NCBI GenBank assembly: GCA_963513935.1
Contig: OY740765.1
Coordinates: forward strand, 77,597,054-77,661,053
DNA from: Aphrophora alni
Taxonomy: Eukaryota; Arthropoda; Insecta; Hemiptera; Aphrophoridae
Direction of reading: 5' to 3'
Length of the DNA stretch: 64,000 nucleotides
Shown here: one piece after another, positions 46,112 to 56,501 of the stretch
Layout of the letters: each line of letters begins with the position of its first letter
How positions within the stretch are numbered: the stretch's first letter is position 1
Made by a program: the position numbers and the translations under genes
The notes under the pieces: generated by a model
Told to the model about the DNA's origin: nothing
Database searches by the model: none
What the model saw: only the letters and a program-made list of their open reading frames with translations

Positions 46112-48185
46112 TGTTACCAGGGGACTTAAATTTAATAAAGGCGGAACTAAAATGGTAACGATGTTTGAAAAGAAAAATAAAAAAAAGACAAAGACAAGTT
46201 TAATAATTAACAAGGCTCAAGTTTATTGAAAACAGAAAGAAATTTCGACGGTTCAGACTTTGTCATTTACAACAAAAGACATCCTGACACAAATCATCAG
46301 TAAAAAAAAAAACTTATGATTAACAAGATCATAAATTGTAAAAGTTATAAGCCCTTAATTGTAACATATAATAATTTAGATAAAAAAAAAAATTAATCAA
46401 CAGATTCTAAACATTTATCCCCCCCCTTTTAGTTTATATATATATGTTTATAGTTACAAAAATTTAACAATAAAAAAAAGACAATGAGCACAGCTTAATA
46501 ATTCACAGAATTATAATTAATCAAAAAAAAAGATTATACGCCCTTAAAGTAAAAGTATAATAATTTAAAAAAAAAATTAATCAAGATTTTCAAAAAAAAA
46601 CTTATCCCCCCCTTTTTAGTTTAGTTTATAAGATGATAGTTTCCTTTTAAATAGTAACAGAAATTAACAAAATATAAAAGAGCTTGATATTTTAAGTTCA
46701 AGAAAGATCATATCTATAGTTAACATGTTTATCACTAAACTAAAGTAACATAATATAATTGGTTTGAAAATTTCTTAAAAAAAAAGAAACTGTATTGGCC
46801 AATAAATTTATATTTAAATAAAAAAAAAAAAAAGGAAAATTAATTTAGAATTTTGAAATTTTGTTAATTGACGTCAATTATTTTAATTTAGAAACTAACC
46901 TCTTGGAGGTTGTTAGGACCGAAAATTGCATGCAGGCTCCACCCAATAAATTGTTATATAATTTATAAATAATTACAAAAGTCTACATCTAGAAAATAGT
47001 TTGAAGGAACACATATTTGCGGAAGTAAATTTAGGCACATAAATCATATGAGTTAGTTAAAGTTCAGTAAAGTCAGCTGTAAAAAAAGGACATCACTTTT
47101 ATGCACTTGAAAATCTGAAGTTATGTGATGCAAAAACGTGTTTTGCCAACAGGACGAAACTTGCTAGGATGATTCGCTGGTTTGCGCAATATGAGACAAG
47201 AATTTCTCTATTTCTCCTACCAGCATATTGGCTGTGGCAAACAAAAAACACGTTTCTTTTAGCGTCTGTGCAAGATCAGACATGTTGTAGCATTAATGTT
47301 CTTTATTGAAGAAAATATCTGGTTATTTGTCAAAATTAAAGTAAATTAATTGCATCACAGAAATTCGTTAAGATAGTAATTAAAAGCTTCTTAGATGATT
47401 ATAAATTTATTTATATATATAGTTTTGTTTTAAAAGAAAGCTTGTATAAGACTTGTAAGATTCTTCAAAAGTCTGTAAAACGAAATTTTCTGATTTAGAA
47501 GAAATTTCTCTAATTGTTTTATATTTGACATGTTCAATAGGATATTCTGATCATTTAATGTTCAACATTAGTCTGCACTTATTTCACAAAATTGTTCAAA
47601 ACTTAAAATGTGCCTTTACAAGGTTTTGTAAATGATGTTTTAAGAAAAGAAAATTTTTATAATCATTTAGTTTCAAAAGAAAATAGAATATTAAATAAAA
47701 CATGAAATACATATTTTAAAGAATACATGATAATTAACAAATTATTTTAAAATTTAACAAAATATATAATATGACAAAATCTGTAAGGTTGAAGTACCTG
47801 GTTAATCCTGTCGCAGTTCACGTGAGCATGTACTGAGAAAAATGATGGTTATTTTAACATTTTGAACTAGGTTATTTAAACTAAAACGCACGAACTGTAA
47901 ATTAACATGATGTTGTATGAGACTTGTAAGGTTAGAGAGAAAAAAAACTTTTGTTAGATGAGTGATGCAGAATGTAGACCATGTTGTTATCACATCTAGA
48001 CTGTGGACCGGGTATTAGAGAAGCTAGCTTGACCGGCGAATGGACTTTGTGTTTAGGTATCAGGCGATGCTTGGTTTTGGAGCGGGCCGCCAGGTGCCAG
48101 CATCTGTCAAGGGACGGAAATTGGATGTGGAAGAGTTAATGAAGTTATATTGCGGAAGTGTTTTTTTTTGAATTTAAATGCTACA
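46112..48185 (-). repeat. 3' LTR of the nested Gypsy element
   Basis: 2,074 bp, same length as 54,424-56,497 with a constant 8,312-bp offset. It is AT-rich with poly-C runs near 46,420 and 46,605. The identical 63-residue minus-strand ORF seen in each LTR (47,802-47,993 here) is not supported as a gene. Confidence 0.95.
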
Positions 48186-48186
48186 G

Positions 48187-48199
48187 CTCTCCCCCCCCC
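48187..48199 (-). other. Polypurine tract of the nested Gypsy element
   Basis: The minus strand reads GGGGGGGGGAGAG, then C, then the LTR start TGTAGCATTT. This is the primer site for plus-strand DNA synthesis. Confidence 0.8.
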
Positions 48200-48966
48200 G
48201 AAAGACGGAGTTAGTGTAGAAAAGAAAGGGGGCCAGAAGGGCCTCCCACAAAATTTAGAAAAGGAGAGAGAGAGTGTGCTTTAAGGGGTAAAAAAAATTT
48301 CCTCTCAGACAGGTGTTTTAGACCTCGAGATAAACAAAAGACAAACTAAGACTAACATGCATAGCGAGTGCCACATTAACTATATGTAGTTCGACAGAAC
48401 CGGTCAGTATACCTTCACCAAGATAAACAACAAAGAACAAATGCACCAAACTTAACTATTAAGAAGATGGACTCACTATGTCCTCGTCCGAAGACGTTAT
48501 GGTGACGAAGAAATAGAAGAGTTCATGACGCTCTCTATATTCTCGTCGCATCGATTACACCCGCGAAGTGCTCGATGTTAAGATATGTCTAGATAGGGTA
48601 ACATGTCAGGTACATGTAGCGGCCATTGCCGTAAAGTGGAACCTCATAGTTGATCAGACTATGGGTTGAAAAGCGTCAAGTCCGGGAAACAGTGAGATAT
48701 ATCACTGGACAAGGAAAATCAATATCTCTTCGCCTGCAAACATCTATACAGATTACGGCACGGAGGGGCTCTAGGAGAGCTCAGCCCACCGATGCCCAAA
48801 CATACAGATGTGCATTTGGCTTAGAGGAAATACGGCTTGGTTCCGTATTTTATTATGTTCTGCAGTGCATGGAAAGAAGACTACCAGATGACAATTTGTG
48901 CGGGTCAAGAAAGATCAGAAAGAAAATTAAATCGTAAAGGAGAAGGTTCTAGAAATTTGTTAATAT
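48200..48966 (-). other. 3' untranslated region between integrase stop and polypurine tract
   Basis: About 770 bp with no minus-strand coding signal. A + strand frame of 95 codons (48,650-48,937) exists. It shows no recognised domain, but it is the only GC-balanced non-pol ORF inside the element. Confidence 0.5.
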
Positions 48967-51198
48967 TTAATTTATATGATGAGGTTTGAGTTGCTCGACG
49001 TGTGCTTTTTTAATAAAACGAGGTGAATTGGCGAAAGAAAGCGCAACGGTAACGGGAGTAAGAAAATCAATGATCCGGAAGGGACCGGACCATCGTGGCA
49101 TCAATTTAGCAGCTCGCTTGTCTATGGCGGAGCTCAGAGGGTGTGTTTTACACCAGACAAGATCGTTGATTTTATACAGATGAGGCTTCCTGAATTTATT
49201 ATAGGTCTTTTCGGCCTTTTGGTGCGCTTTCATTATATTGTCTTTGGCCTGGCGCCAAACTTGTGATGGATTAGTATTAGGTTTTGGAAGGAGATCGTGT
49301 ATGTTCCAGCTGAGACTCAGTGGTGTATTGGGGAGAAAATTAAAAAGAATGCTAAAAGGTGTTGCTTTAAGAGTCTCATGATGTGCGAAATTGAAAGCCA
49401 GCTGAAGCCAGCAAAGGGAGTCGTCCCAAGAGGATTGATTTTTGGAGTGATAGGCGATAAGGGCTGCCTTAAGGTTTCGGTTAAGTCTTTCCGCATTATT
49501 AGGTTGGGGGTGATAAGGAGATAAAGTTGCATGCTTAATACCGCGAGAAAAACAAAAGTTGCGGAAGACATGTGATACAAAACATTGTGCATTGTCAGAG
49601 ATTATTATCTTTGGAAAACCGAAATTTTGAAAAATGTTTTGGCTTAAGGCCTTAATTGTACTGTGGGAAGTTGCATCTCTGACAGGCATGAGCCAGGTGA
49701 ATTTTGAGAACTGGTCAACTGCGACCAGTATCATGTTGTAGCCCTGTTTTGTCCTAGGAAGCTGTCCGACGTAGTCGATATGTAATTTTTCCATGGGACG
49801 ATTGGGAACCGTTGAGGCAAGGTATCCTAATTTGGAGTTGTGAGCGGGTTTGCTTACAGCGCACACCGAACAAGCTCGCACTTTAGACGTGACATCCTGT
49901 TTTAAAGTTGGCCAATAAAAATTCTCCTTTACCTTAAACAAAGTTTTAAGTACTCCAAGATGACCACCCACAACGGAGTCGTGATGATAATTAATCACCA
50001 GGTCGACTAAGGACTGAGGTAAATAAATTCTGGTGGGCTTTTCCAGATGATTTTTCAGGCAAAGTACACCTTTACTTAAACAGTACTTCTCCGAAGAGAT
50101 GTTCTGTTCGAGGTCGGCAATGATATTTTTCAAAATAGGATCGGCCTTTTGATGAGTCTGGATGTCATGAAAAGCTAGAGGAAAATTTGTGAGGAGACTG
50201 GTACACGAAAAGGTGACATTTTCTTCGTTGAAATTTTCCGGTTCAAACATGCGCGAGAGGGAGTCTGCTATGATGTTCTGAGTTCCTCTTATGTGCGCTA
50301 CCTTAAATTTCAATGAAGTCAGCTTGGCAATCCACCGGCCTAATTTACCAAGTTGACGAGGACGTGCTAAAAGCCAAGAAAGGGCTTGGTTGTCGGTTTC
50401 TAATAGGAATTCCCGATGTTCTAGATATTGCCTAAATTTCTCCACTCCAAAAACTACTGCTAGGCATTCGGCTTCATATGCAGATGAGGCTTTTCTTTCT
50501 GCAGGTGTTAAAGTACGTGAAGCGTACGCTATGGGCTGTCGTGAGCCGTCAATTTCTTGGAGTAGAACTGCTCCAAGGGCCACTGAGCTCGCATCCGTTT
50601 GCAGGATGAATGGTTTGGCGAAATCGGCCATCCGGAGAACCGGAGGCTGTGTTATTGCCTCTCGAAGATGTTTGAAAGCTTTCTCTTGTTCAGCTTGCCA
50701 AGAGAATTTTTGGCCCTTCCTCCGAAGCAGATTTAGAGGCGCAGCGTGCTCCGCGAAATTTGGAATGAATTTAGCAAAGAAATTGACCATTCCAATGAAT
50801 CTGGAAACGGCCTTAGGGTTCTTGGGTTGCGGAAAATTTCTAATTGCCTTTGTTCTAGATGGGTCGATTTGCACGCCACGAGAAGAAACTAGGTGTCCTA
50901 AAAAGCTTATCTCATTCACAGCGAAACGGACCTTATCTGGGTTAACAGTCAAGCCAGCCCGCCGCAAACGAGTAAGGACTTCGCGAAGATGTTTTTGATG
51001 CTCTTCCCAAGTTTTGGAGTAGATGACTAGGTCATCCAGATAATTAAAAATGAATTTAAATTTGATGTCATGGAAGACCTGATCCAAGAGTCTGGTAAGC
51101 ACTTGGGCACCAGTACAGAGTCCAAAAGGGACTCGAGTAAACTGATAAAGCATCCAAGGAGTACAAAAGCTGGTAATTTGTTTGGACTTTTGAGACAA
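48967..51198 (-). CDS. Gypsy Pol, second part: RT C-terminus, RNase H, integrase
   Basis: A 743-codon open frame. Residues 1-60 hold the rest of RT: VPFGLCTGAQVLTRLLDQVF and the catalytic FNYLDDLVIYSK. RNase H (about 195-320) has FILQTDASSVALGAVLLQE, ETDNQALSWLL and ADSLSRMFE. Integrase (about 385-690) has the HHCC finger (HHDSVVGGHLG through CSVC), the first Asp in LHIDYVGQLP or the following VAVDQFSKF, the second Asp in IIISDNAQCF, and the Glu in PNNAERLNR. The catalytic triad is therefore intact. A GPY-like end (MPRWSGPFRIIDF) follows; no chromodomain was recognised. The listed ATG is fortuitous: the frame belongs to the upstream polyprotein with a one-base shift. Confidence 0.9.
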   Translation of the reverse strand: MSQKSKQITSFCTPWMLYQFTRVPFGLCTGAQVLTRLLDQVFHDIKFKFIFNYLDDLVIYSKTWEEHQKHLREVLTRLRRAGLTVNPDKVRFAVNEISFLGHLVSSRGVQIDPSRTKAIRNFPQPKNPKAVSRFIGMVNFFAKFIPNFAEHAAPLNLLRRKGQKFSWQAEQEKAFKHLREAITQPPVLRMADFAKPFILQTDASSVALGAVLLQEIDGSRQPIAYASRTLTPAERKASSAYEAECLAVVFGVEKFRQYLEHREFLLETDNQALSWLLARPRQLGKLGRWIAKLTSLKFKVAHIRGTQNIIADSLSRMFEPENFNEENVTFSCTSLLTNFPLAFHDIQTHQKADPILKNIIADLEQNISSEKYCLSKGVLCLKNHLEKPTRIYLPQSLVDLVINYHHDSVVGGHLGVLKTLFKVKENFYWPTLKQDVTSKVRACSVCAVSKPAHNSKLGYLASTVPNRPMEKLHIDYVGQLPRTKQGYNMILVAVDQFSKFTWLMPVRDATSHSTIKALSQNIFQNFGFPKIIISDNAQCFVSHVFRNFCFSRGIKHATLSPYHPQPNNAERLNRNLKAALIAYHSKNQSSWDDSLCWLQLAFNFAHHETLKATPFSILFNFLPNTPLSLSWNIHDLLPKPNTNPSQVWRQAKDNIMKAHQKAEKTYNKFRKPHLYKINDLVWCKTHPLSSAIDKRAAKLMPRWSGPFRIIDFLTPVTVALSFANSPRFIKKAHVEQLKPHHIN

Positions 51199-53675
51199 GG
51201 GATTTGATGATAAGCTGAATTTAGATCGAATACTGTGAAATATTTGGCACCGACAAACCAGTTAAAACTTTGATGTAAGTTAGGTAGCGGCACCGCTTCG
51301 ACGACGATGTTTTGATTGAGCCTCCGATAATCAATCACCATCCTTGTTTTCTTTTCGGGATGTTGAACCAGAAAAACAGGGGATGCATATGCCGACCGGC
51401 TGGGTTCTACTACTCCTGAATCTAACAATTCGTTGATGTGTTCGCGGAGGTATTCCATTTTGGGAGGTGCCAATTGGTATGGAGAACACTTGACCGGAGT
51501 GTTGTCCTTCAGTTGAATATCGTATTCAACTAGATGTGTTAGACCTAACCTTTTTGTGAGTACCTGAGGAAAATCATTAATTATTTTTTGAATGGTGTTT
51601 TTATCGTTCTTTTGAAGATGACCTAAAGGATCAGGAGCAGTAGATTCAGATGTTGTGGACACTATAGGTTTATACGCAGAATTACTAAAATTACATAGAG
51701 GAAAAACAATAGACCTTGAAAATTTGAAATAGAAGTTTTTTGCTGAAAGATCAAGTACCAGTCCCGTTTTAGATATGAAATCTGATCCGAGGATCAGAGG
51801 ACACGACAACTTATGCGCCACCAGAAAATCCACATTCCAACTACAATGTTCCATTTTAAGATGAAGACGACAAGAGTAGGAAATGGGCAACCTTTTTCCA
51901 GAAGCCGTGACACAATCAGCCTTCACCCTGGTTATGGATTTAAAAGCCTTGGTGTTCTTTAATTTTTTAAAAAGGGCTTTAGAAATGACGCATCTTACTG
52001 AACCGGAGTCCAGCAGAGCCTTAACTTTAATTTGCCCAAAAGCTACTTCCACCAAAGGCAAAAACTGATCGTTCAGTCCCCTAGATTTAAGAGAAATGTT
52101 ATTTTTTTTTTGAAGTTTGTAGTTGGAAAGCTTAGAGCTGGAATAGGTTTGCCTAGACCTATTCCGTAGAGAGAAGAATTTACAACCCCAGATATAGTGA
52201 CCGGGTATGCCACAATGATAACAGATGGGAGTAACGTAATTTTGAATTTTATTGCCGAAATTGTTTGTTCTTAAATAGGAAATTGAGTTTAAATTTTGAA
52301 AAGATGGTTTATTAAAGAAATGTGGTTTCGTGTTATGTTTACATCCGATGTGGTTGGTTTTTGAACGGGAGGCTGGCCTGGAGCTACCAACTAGACTCCA
52401 AACCTGCCTCCGTTTTTTTGGAGGATATTGCCTTGTTGGAGGCCGGTTCCGACACTCTGGGCTTCTATGTCCCGGCTGTCCGCAACTGTAACAGACCACT
52501 GGTCTTGTAGGTCTAAAATCAGTACTTCTACCTTCGGGTCTCACTAATGGAGCCCTTTGCTTGTCAGTATACATGACGTTATTGACATGTGCGCAGAGCC
52601 GATCTAAGTCTGCAAAGTTTTTTGGTTTGGTAACAAAAACTAGGCAGTTGCGGACTTCCGGAGACAGTCCCTCCAGAATGACGTCCGTGACCTCCAATTC
52701 GGACTTATCTAAATTTAAAGTTTCTGCAGCCTCTTTAATTTGATTAACAAAAATGTGCACCGCCTCGTTAGTCTTCTGGGGCCTATAAAATAACTCCTGC
52801 ACTAGAGAAGCCAACCTTTTCGAAGGTATGAAGAGACTTAAGGCCTCTTTGTGAAAAGTCTTAAATGTCTGATGTCTAATCAGACATGAATTTAAAGGGC
52901 CCTGAGCATAGGGCATCAGAACATTATTAATGTTTAAAGCTACGTCCGGGTAAGTTTTGACTATTTTTAGAGAAATTTTAAAAAAATTCAATAATTTGTC
53001 AAGGTCGAAACCATCTGTCTGAGGAATTGTCTTAATTATTTGTTCGGCAGGATGACTTAATTTTCCGTATAAGGAAATGTATTGACAGCCTTTCGAACTG
53101 CTAGGTGTGGTTTGCTGAGCCTCAGCCTGCGGCGTGTCCGCAAGGAGATTTGGCCCATTAGACCGAGATGGCTCTGCAGAGCTGGCTTTAGTGGTTCCCC
53201 CAGAGGGCGTTAGCGGGATGCTTACGTTTAGTTTTAGAGGAGCAACGGTTTGCTCAAAGGCTTTAAATTTTTCTTTGAGCGTGGCGAAATTGTTATGTAG
53301 CTCGGCCAGATCCCGTGGCACATTGTTGTCTGCTACTTTTAGTTGTTCAGTATGCACCCGATTTAGGAACTCTAGCCGTCTTCCGAAAACGTTTATGCGC
53401 GCACGAACACGAATCATTTTGATTCCTCTTTCGGAATCGAGGTTCTCCAGGTCGTCTTGCAAGACAAACAAGGAGTTCCGGGCTAACGCTATTTGTTGCA
53501 AGAGGATGTCTTCGGTGAAGTTTCCCATTTCGGGCTCGACGCTGTTCTGCAGAAGGGACCTAAGAGAGGTTCGCATTTTAGTTACAATGTCTTTTTCACC
53601 ACCTCTAGCTACTACCTCAAAAGCAAGCTCGGTATTCTTTAACGTGTCCACTAATCGCAGCAAATCCACTGCCAT
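51027..53675 (-). CDS. Gypsy Gag-Pol, first part: Gag, protease, RT N-terminus
   Basis: An 882-codon frame starts at ATG 53,675 (MAVDLLRLVDTLKN). Gag covers about residues 1-500: a coiled region, a capsid-like helical part (YRPQKTNEAVHIFVNQIKEA) and two zinc knuckles, CYSCGQPGHRSPEC (about 394) and CYHCGIPGHYIWGC (about 483, where the last spacing is normal). The aspartic protease has LLDSGSVRCVIS (about 550). RT begins near 715 with ELLDSGVVEPSRSAYASPVF and reaches YFTVFDLNSAYHQIP (about 811-825). After that the frame is out of register and the remaining 55 residues are not RT. Gag and Pol are one ORF, so no Gag-Pol frameshift site is expected. Confidence 0.9.
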   Translation of the reverse strand: MAVDLLRLVDTLKNTELAFEVVARGGEKDIVTKMRTSLRSLLQNSVEPEMGNFTEDILLQQIALARNSLFVLQDDLENLDSERGIKMIRVRARINVFGRRLEFLNRVHTEQLKVADNNVPRDLAELHNNFATLKEKFKAFEQTVAPLKLNVSIPLTPSGGTTKASSAEPSRSNGPNLLADTPQAEAQQTTPSSSKGCQYISLYGKLSHPAEQIIKTIPQTDGFDLDKLLNFFKISLKIVKTYPDVALNINNVLMPYAQGPLNSCLIRHQTFKTFHKEALSLFIPSKRLASLVQELFYRPQKTNEAVHIFVNQIKEAAETLNLDKSELEVTDVILEGLSPEVRNCLVFVTKPKNFADLDRLCAHVNNVMYTDKQRAPLVRPEGRSTDFRPTRPVVCYSCGQPGHRSPECRNRPPTRQYPPKKRRQVWSLVGSSRPASRSKTNHIGCKHNTKPHFFNKPSFQNLNSISYLRTNNFGNKIQNYVTPICYHCGIPGHYIWGCKFFSLRNRSRQTYSSSKLSNYKLQKKNNISLKSRGLNDQFLPLVEVAFGQIKVKALLDSGSVRCVISKALFKKLKNTKAFKSITRVKADCVTASGKRLPISYSCRLHLKMEHCSWNVDFLVAHKLSCPLILGSDFISKTGLVLDLSAKNFYFKFSRSIVFPLCNFSNSAYKPIVSTTSESTAPDPLGHLQKNDKNTIQKIINDFPQVLTKRLGLTHLVEYDIQLKDNTPVKCSPYQLAPPKMEYLREHINELLDSGVVEPSRSAYASPVFLVQHPEKKTRMVIDYRRLNQNIVVEAVPLPNLHQSFNWFVGAKYFTVFDLNSAYHQIPCLKSPNKLPAFVLLGCFISLLESLLDSVLVPKCLPDSWIRSSMTSNLNSFLIIWMT

Positions 53676-54400
53676 CTTAACTGTTGCTGATAATAATAGA
53701 TAAAAAAAAATAAACCAAGTAATTTAAAAAAAATTTCTTTTAAGAAGATGCCCAAAAAAAAAAAAATTAAAGAGCCAGAGAAGACTCAAGTATTATATGT
53801 AGTGTAGATGTTGTGTATATGTGTGTGTGTAAGTATGAATCAATACAGACAACGAAAGAAAACTCGAGAAAATTTTTGAAGGAGTTTTTGAAAATTTTTT
53901 TGTTTTTTTTTTTGTTTTTTTTTTTTAACTATTTTTGGATTTTATTATTTATTTAAAATTTTTTTTGGATTCCCGAATGACCCCGCTGTCTGGATCAAAT
54001 TCAGTGAATGAGTCGTGTGCAGTGTATGTAAATATATATATATATATATATATATAAAAAAAAATTTTAAGCAGACAAAATAATAATAAAAAAAAAAATT
54101 TATCGAAATTGGTTTAGAAGTTTTTGTGTAAGTGTTTATAAAAATAAATAAATAATAAAAAAAGAGACTATAGATTTATAGAGCTTTAAATATTTAAACT
54201 AAATAAAAAAATTTCATCAGCAACAGTTGTGCAGTATTTGAAAAAGCTGCAAAACATAAAAATGAGCCTTGTTTAACAAAGAAAATTTTGAATTTAAATT
54301 TAGATAGTTCCAATGCAAAATTTTGAAAATTAACTAGGGTTCCAGAATTTAAAATTAACCACGCTAGAATTTAATTTAACCACACTAGAATCTAGAATCA
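53676..54400 (-). other. 5' leader of the nested Gypsy element
   Basis: AT-rich leader between primer-binding site and gag ATG. It contains a (TA)n run (54,032-54,054), T-runs near 53,900 and a TG-run at 53,820. No ORF is seen. Confidence 0.7.
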
Positions 54401-54417
54401 ACCACGCTCTGCTACCA
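54401..54417 (-). other. Primer-binding site matching initiator tRNA-Met 3' end
   Basis: The minus strand reads TGGTAGCAGAGCGTGGT, 6 nt after the LTR end. The first 12 nt (TGGTAGCAGAGC) are complementary to the 3' end of insect initiator tRNA-Met with CCA. The exact tRNA of this species was not available to check. Confidence 0.65.
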
Positions 54418-54423
54418 GAAACA

Positions 54424-56497
54424 TGTTACCAGGGGACTTAAATTTAATAAAGGCGGAACTAAAATGGTAACGATGTTTGAAAAGAAAAATAAAAAAAAGA
54501 CAAAGACAAGTTTAATAATTAACAAGGCTCAAGTTTATTGAAAACAGAAAGAAATTTCGACGGTTCAGACTTTGTCATTTACAACAAAAGACATCCTGAC
54601 ACAAATCATCAGTAAAAAAAAAAACTTATGATTAACAAGATCATAAATTGTAAAAGTTATAAGCCCTTAATTGTAACATATAATAATTTAGATAAAAAAA
54701 AAAATTAATCAACAGATTCTAAACATTTATCCCCCCCCTTTTAGTTTATATATATATGTTTATAGTTACAAAAATTTAACAATAAAAAAAAGACAATGAG
54801 CACAGCTTAATAATTCACAGAATTATAATTAATCAAAAAAAAAGATTATACGCCCTTAAAGTAAAAGTATAATAATTTAAAAAAAAAATTAATCAAGATT
54901 TTCAAAAAAAAACTTATCCCCCCCTTTTTAGTTTAGTTTATAAGATGATAGTTTCCTTTTAAATAGTAACAGAAATTAACAAAATATAAAAGAGCTTGAT
55001 ATTTTAAGTTCAAGAAAGATCATATCTATAGTTAACATGTTTATCACTAAACTAAAGTAACATAATATAATTGGTTTGAAAATTTCTTAAAAAAAAAGAA
55101 ACTGTATTGGCCAATAAATTTATATTTAAATAAAAAAAAAAAAAAGGAAAATTAATTTAGAATTTTGAAATTTTGTTAATTGACGTCAATTATTTTAATT
55201 TAGAAACTAACCTCTTGGAGGTTGTTAGGACCGAAAATTGCATGCAGGCTCCACCCAATAAATTGTTATATAATTTATAAATAATTACAAAAGTCTACAT
55301 CTAGAAAATAGTTTGAAGGAACACATATTTGCGGAAGTAAATTTAGGCACATAAATCATATGAGTTAGTTAAAGTTCAGTAAAGTCAGCTGTAAAAAAAG
55401 GACATCACTTTTATGCACTTGAAAATCTGAAGTTATGTGATGCAAAAACGTGTTTTGCCAACAGGACGAAACTTGCTAGGATGATTCGCTGGTTTGCGCA
55501 ATATGAGACAAGAATTTCTCTATTTCTCCTACCAGCATATTGGCTGTGGCAAACAAAAAACACGTTTCTTTTAGCGTCTGTGCAAGATCAGACATGTTGT
55601 AGCATTAATGTTCTTTATTGAAGAAAATATCTGGTTATTTGTCAAAATTAAAGTAAATTAATTGCATCACAGAAATTCGTTAAGATAGTAATTAAAAGCT
55701 TCTTAGATGATTATAAATTTATTTATATATATAGTTTTGTTTTAAAAGAAAGCTTGTATAAGACTTGTAAGATTCTTCAAAAGTCTGTAAAACGAAATTT
55801 TCTGATTTAGAAGAAATTTCTCTAATTGTTTTATATTTGACATGTTCAATAGGATATTCTGATCATTTAATGTTCAACATTAGTCTGCACTTATTTCACA
55901 AAATTGTTCAAAACTTAAAATGTGCCTTTACAAGGTTTTGTAAATGATGTTTTAAGAAAAGAAAATTTTTATAATCATTTAGTTTCAAAAGAAAATAGAA
56001 TATTAAATAAAACATGAAATACATATTTTAAAGAATACATGATAATTAACAAATTATTTTAAAATTTAACAAAATATATAATATGACAAAATCTGTAAGG
56101 TTGAAGTACCTGGTTAATCCTGTCGCAGTTCACGTGAGCATGTACTGAGAAAAATGATGGTTATTTTAACATTTTGAACTAGGTTATTTAAACTAAAACG
56201 CACGAACTGTAAATTAACATGATGTTGTATGAGACTTGTAAGGTTAGAGAGAAAAAAAACTTTTGTTAGATGAGTGATGCAGAATGTAGACCATGTTGTT
56301 ATCACATCTAGACTGTGGACCGGGTATTAGAGAAGCTAGCTTGACCGGCGAATGGACTTTGTGTTTAGGTATCAGGCGATGCTTGGTTTTGGAGCGGGCC
56401 GCCAGGTGCCAGCATCTGTCAAGGGACGGAAATTGGATGTGGAAGAGTTAATGAAGTTATATTGCGGAAGTGTTTTTTTTTGAATTTAAATGCTACA
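54424..56497 (-). repeat. 5' LTR of the nested Gypsy element
   Basis: 2,074 bp; the same sequence as the 3' LTR wherever compared. On the minus strand it runs TGTAGCATTTAAATTC...GGTAACA. No clear consensus TATA box was chosen because the LTR is too AT-rich to single one out. Confidence 0.95.
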
Positions 56498-56501
56498 CCC
56501 T

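Larger units (their letters stand above)
46112..56497 (-). mobile_element. Ty3/Gypsy LTR retrotransposon with 2,074-bp LTRs (10,386 bp)
   Basis: Both LTRs run TG...CA in the plus reading (TGTTACC...GCTACA), are 2,074 bp each, and read as identical throughout the parts I compared. A 4-bp target duplication CCCT lies at 46,108-46,111 and 56,498-56,501. Coding is on the minus strand: gag with zinc knuckles, protease, RT, RNase H, then integrase, which is the Gypsy order. The polypurine tract lies at 48,187-48,199 and the primer-binding site at 54,401-54,417. There is no env. The copy sits antisense inside the LINE ORF2. Only one frame lesion is apparent, near 51,200. Confidence 0.95.

Noticed and set aside
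47802..47993. 63-residue ORF duplicated at 56,114-56,305
   Set aside because: Duplicate because it sits in the two LTRs of the nested Gypsy; no protein features.
49440..49560. Integrase Asp-to-Glu spacing of 34 instead of 35 residues in the nested Gypsy
   Set aside because: The HPQ-x-N-x-x-E form of this block is a known variation among Gypsy lineages, so it is not evidence of damage.
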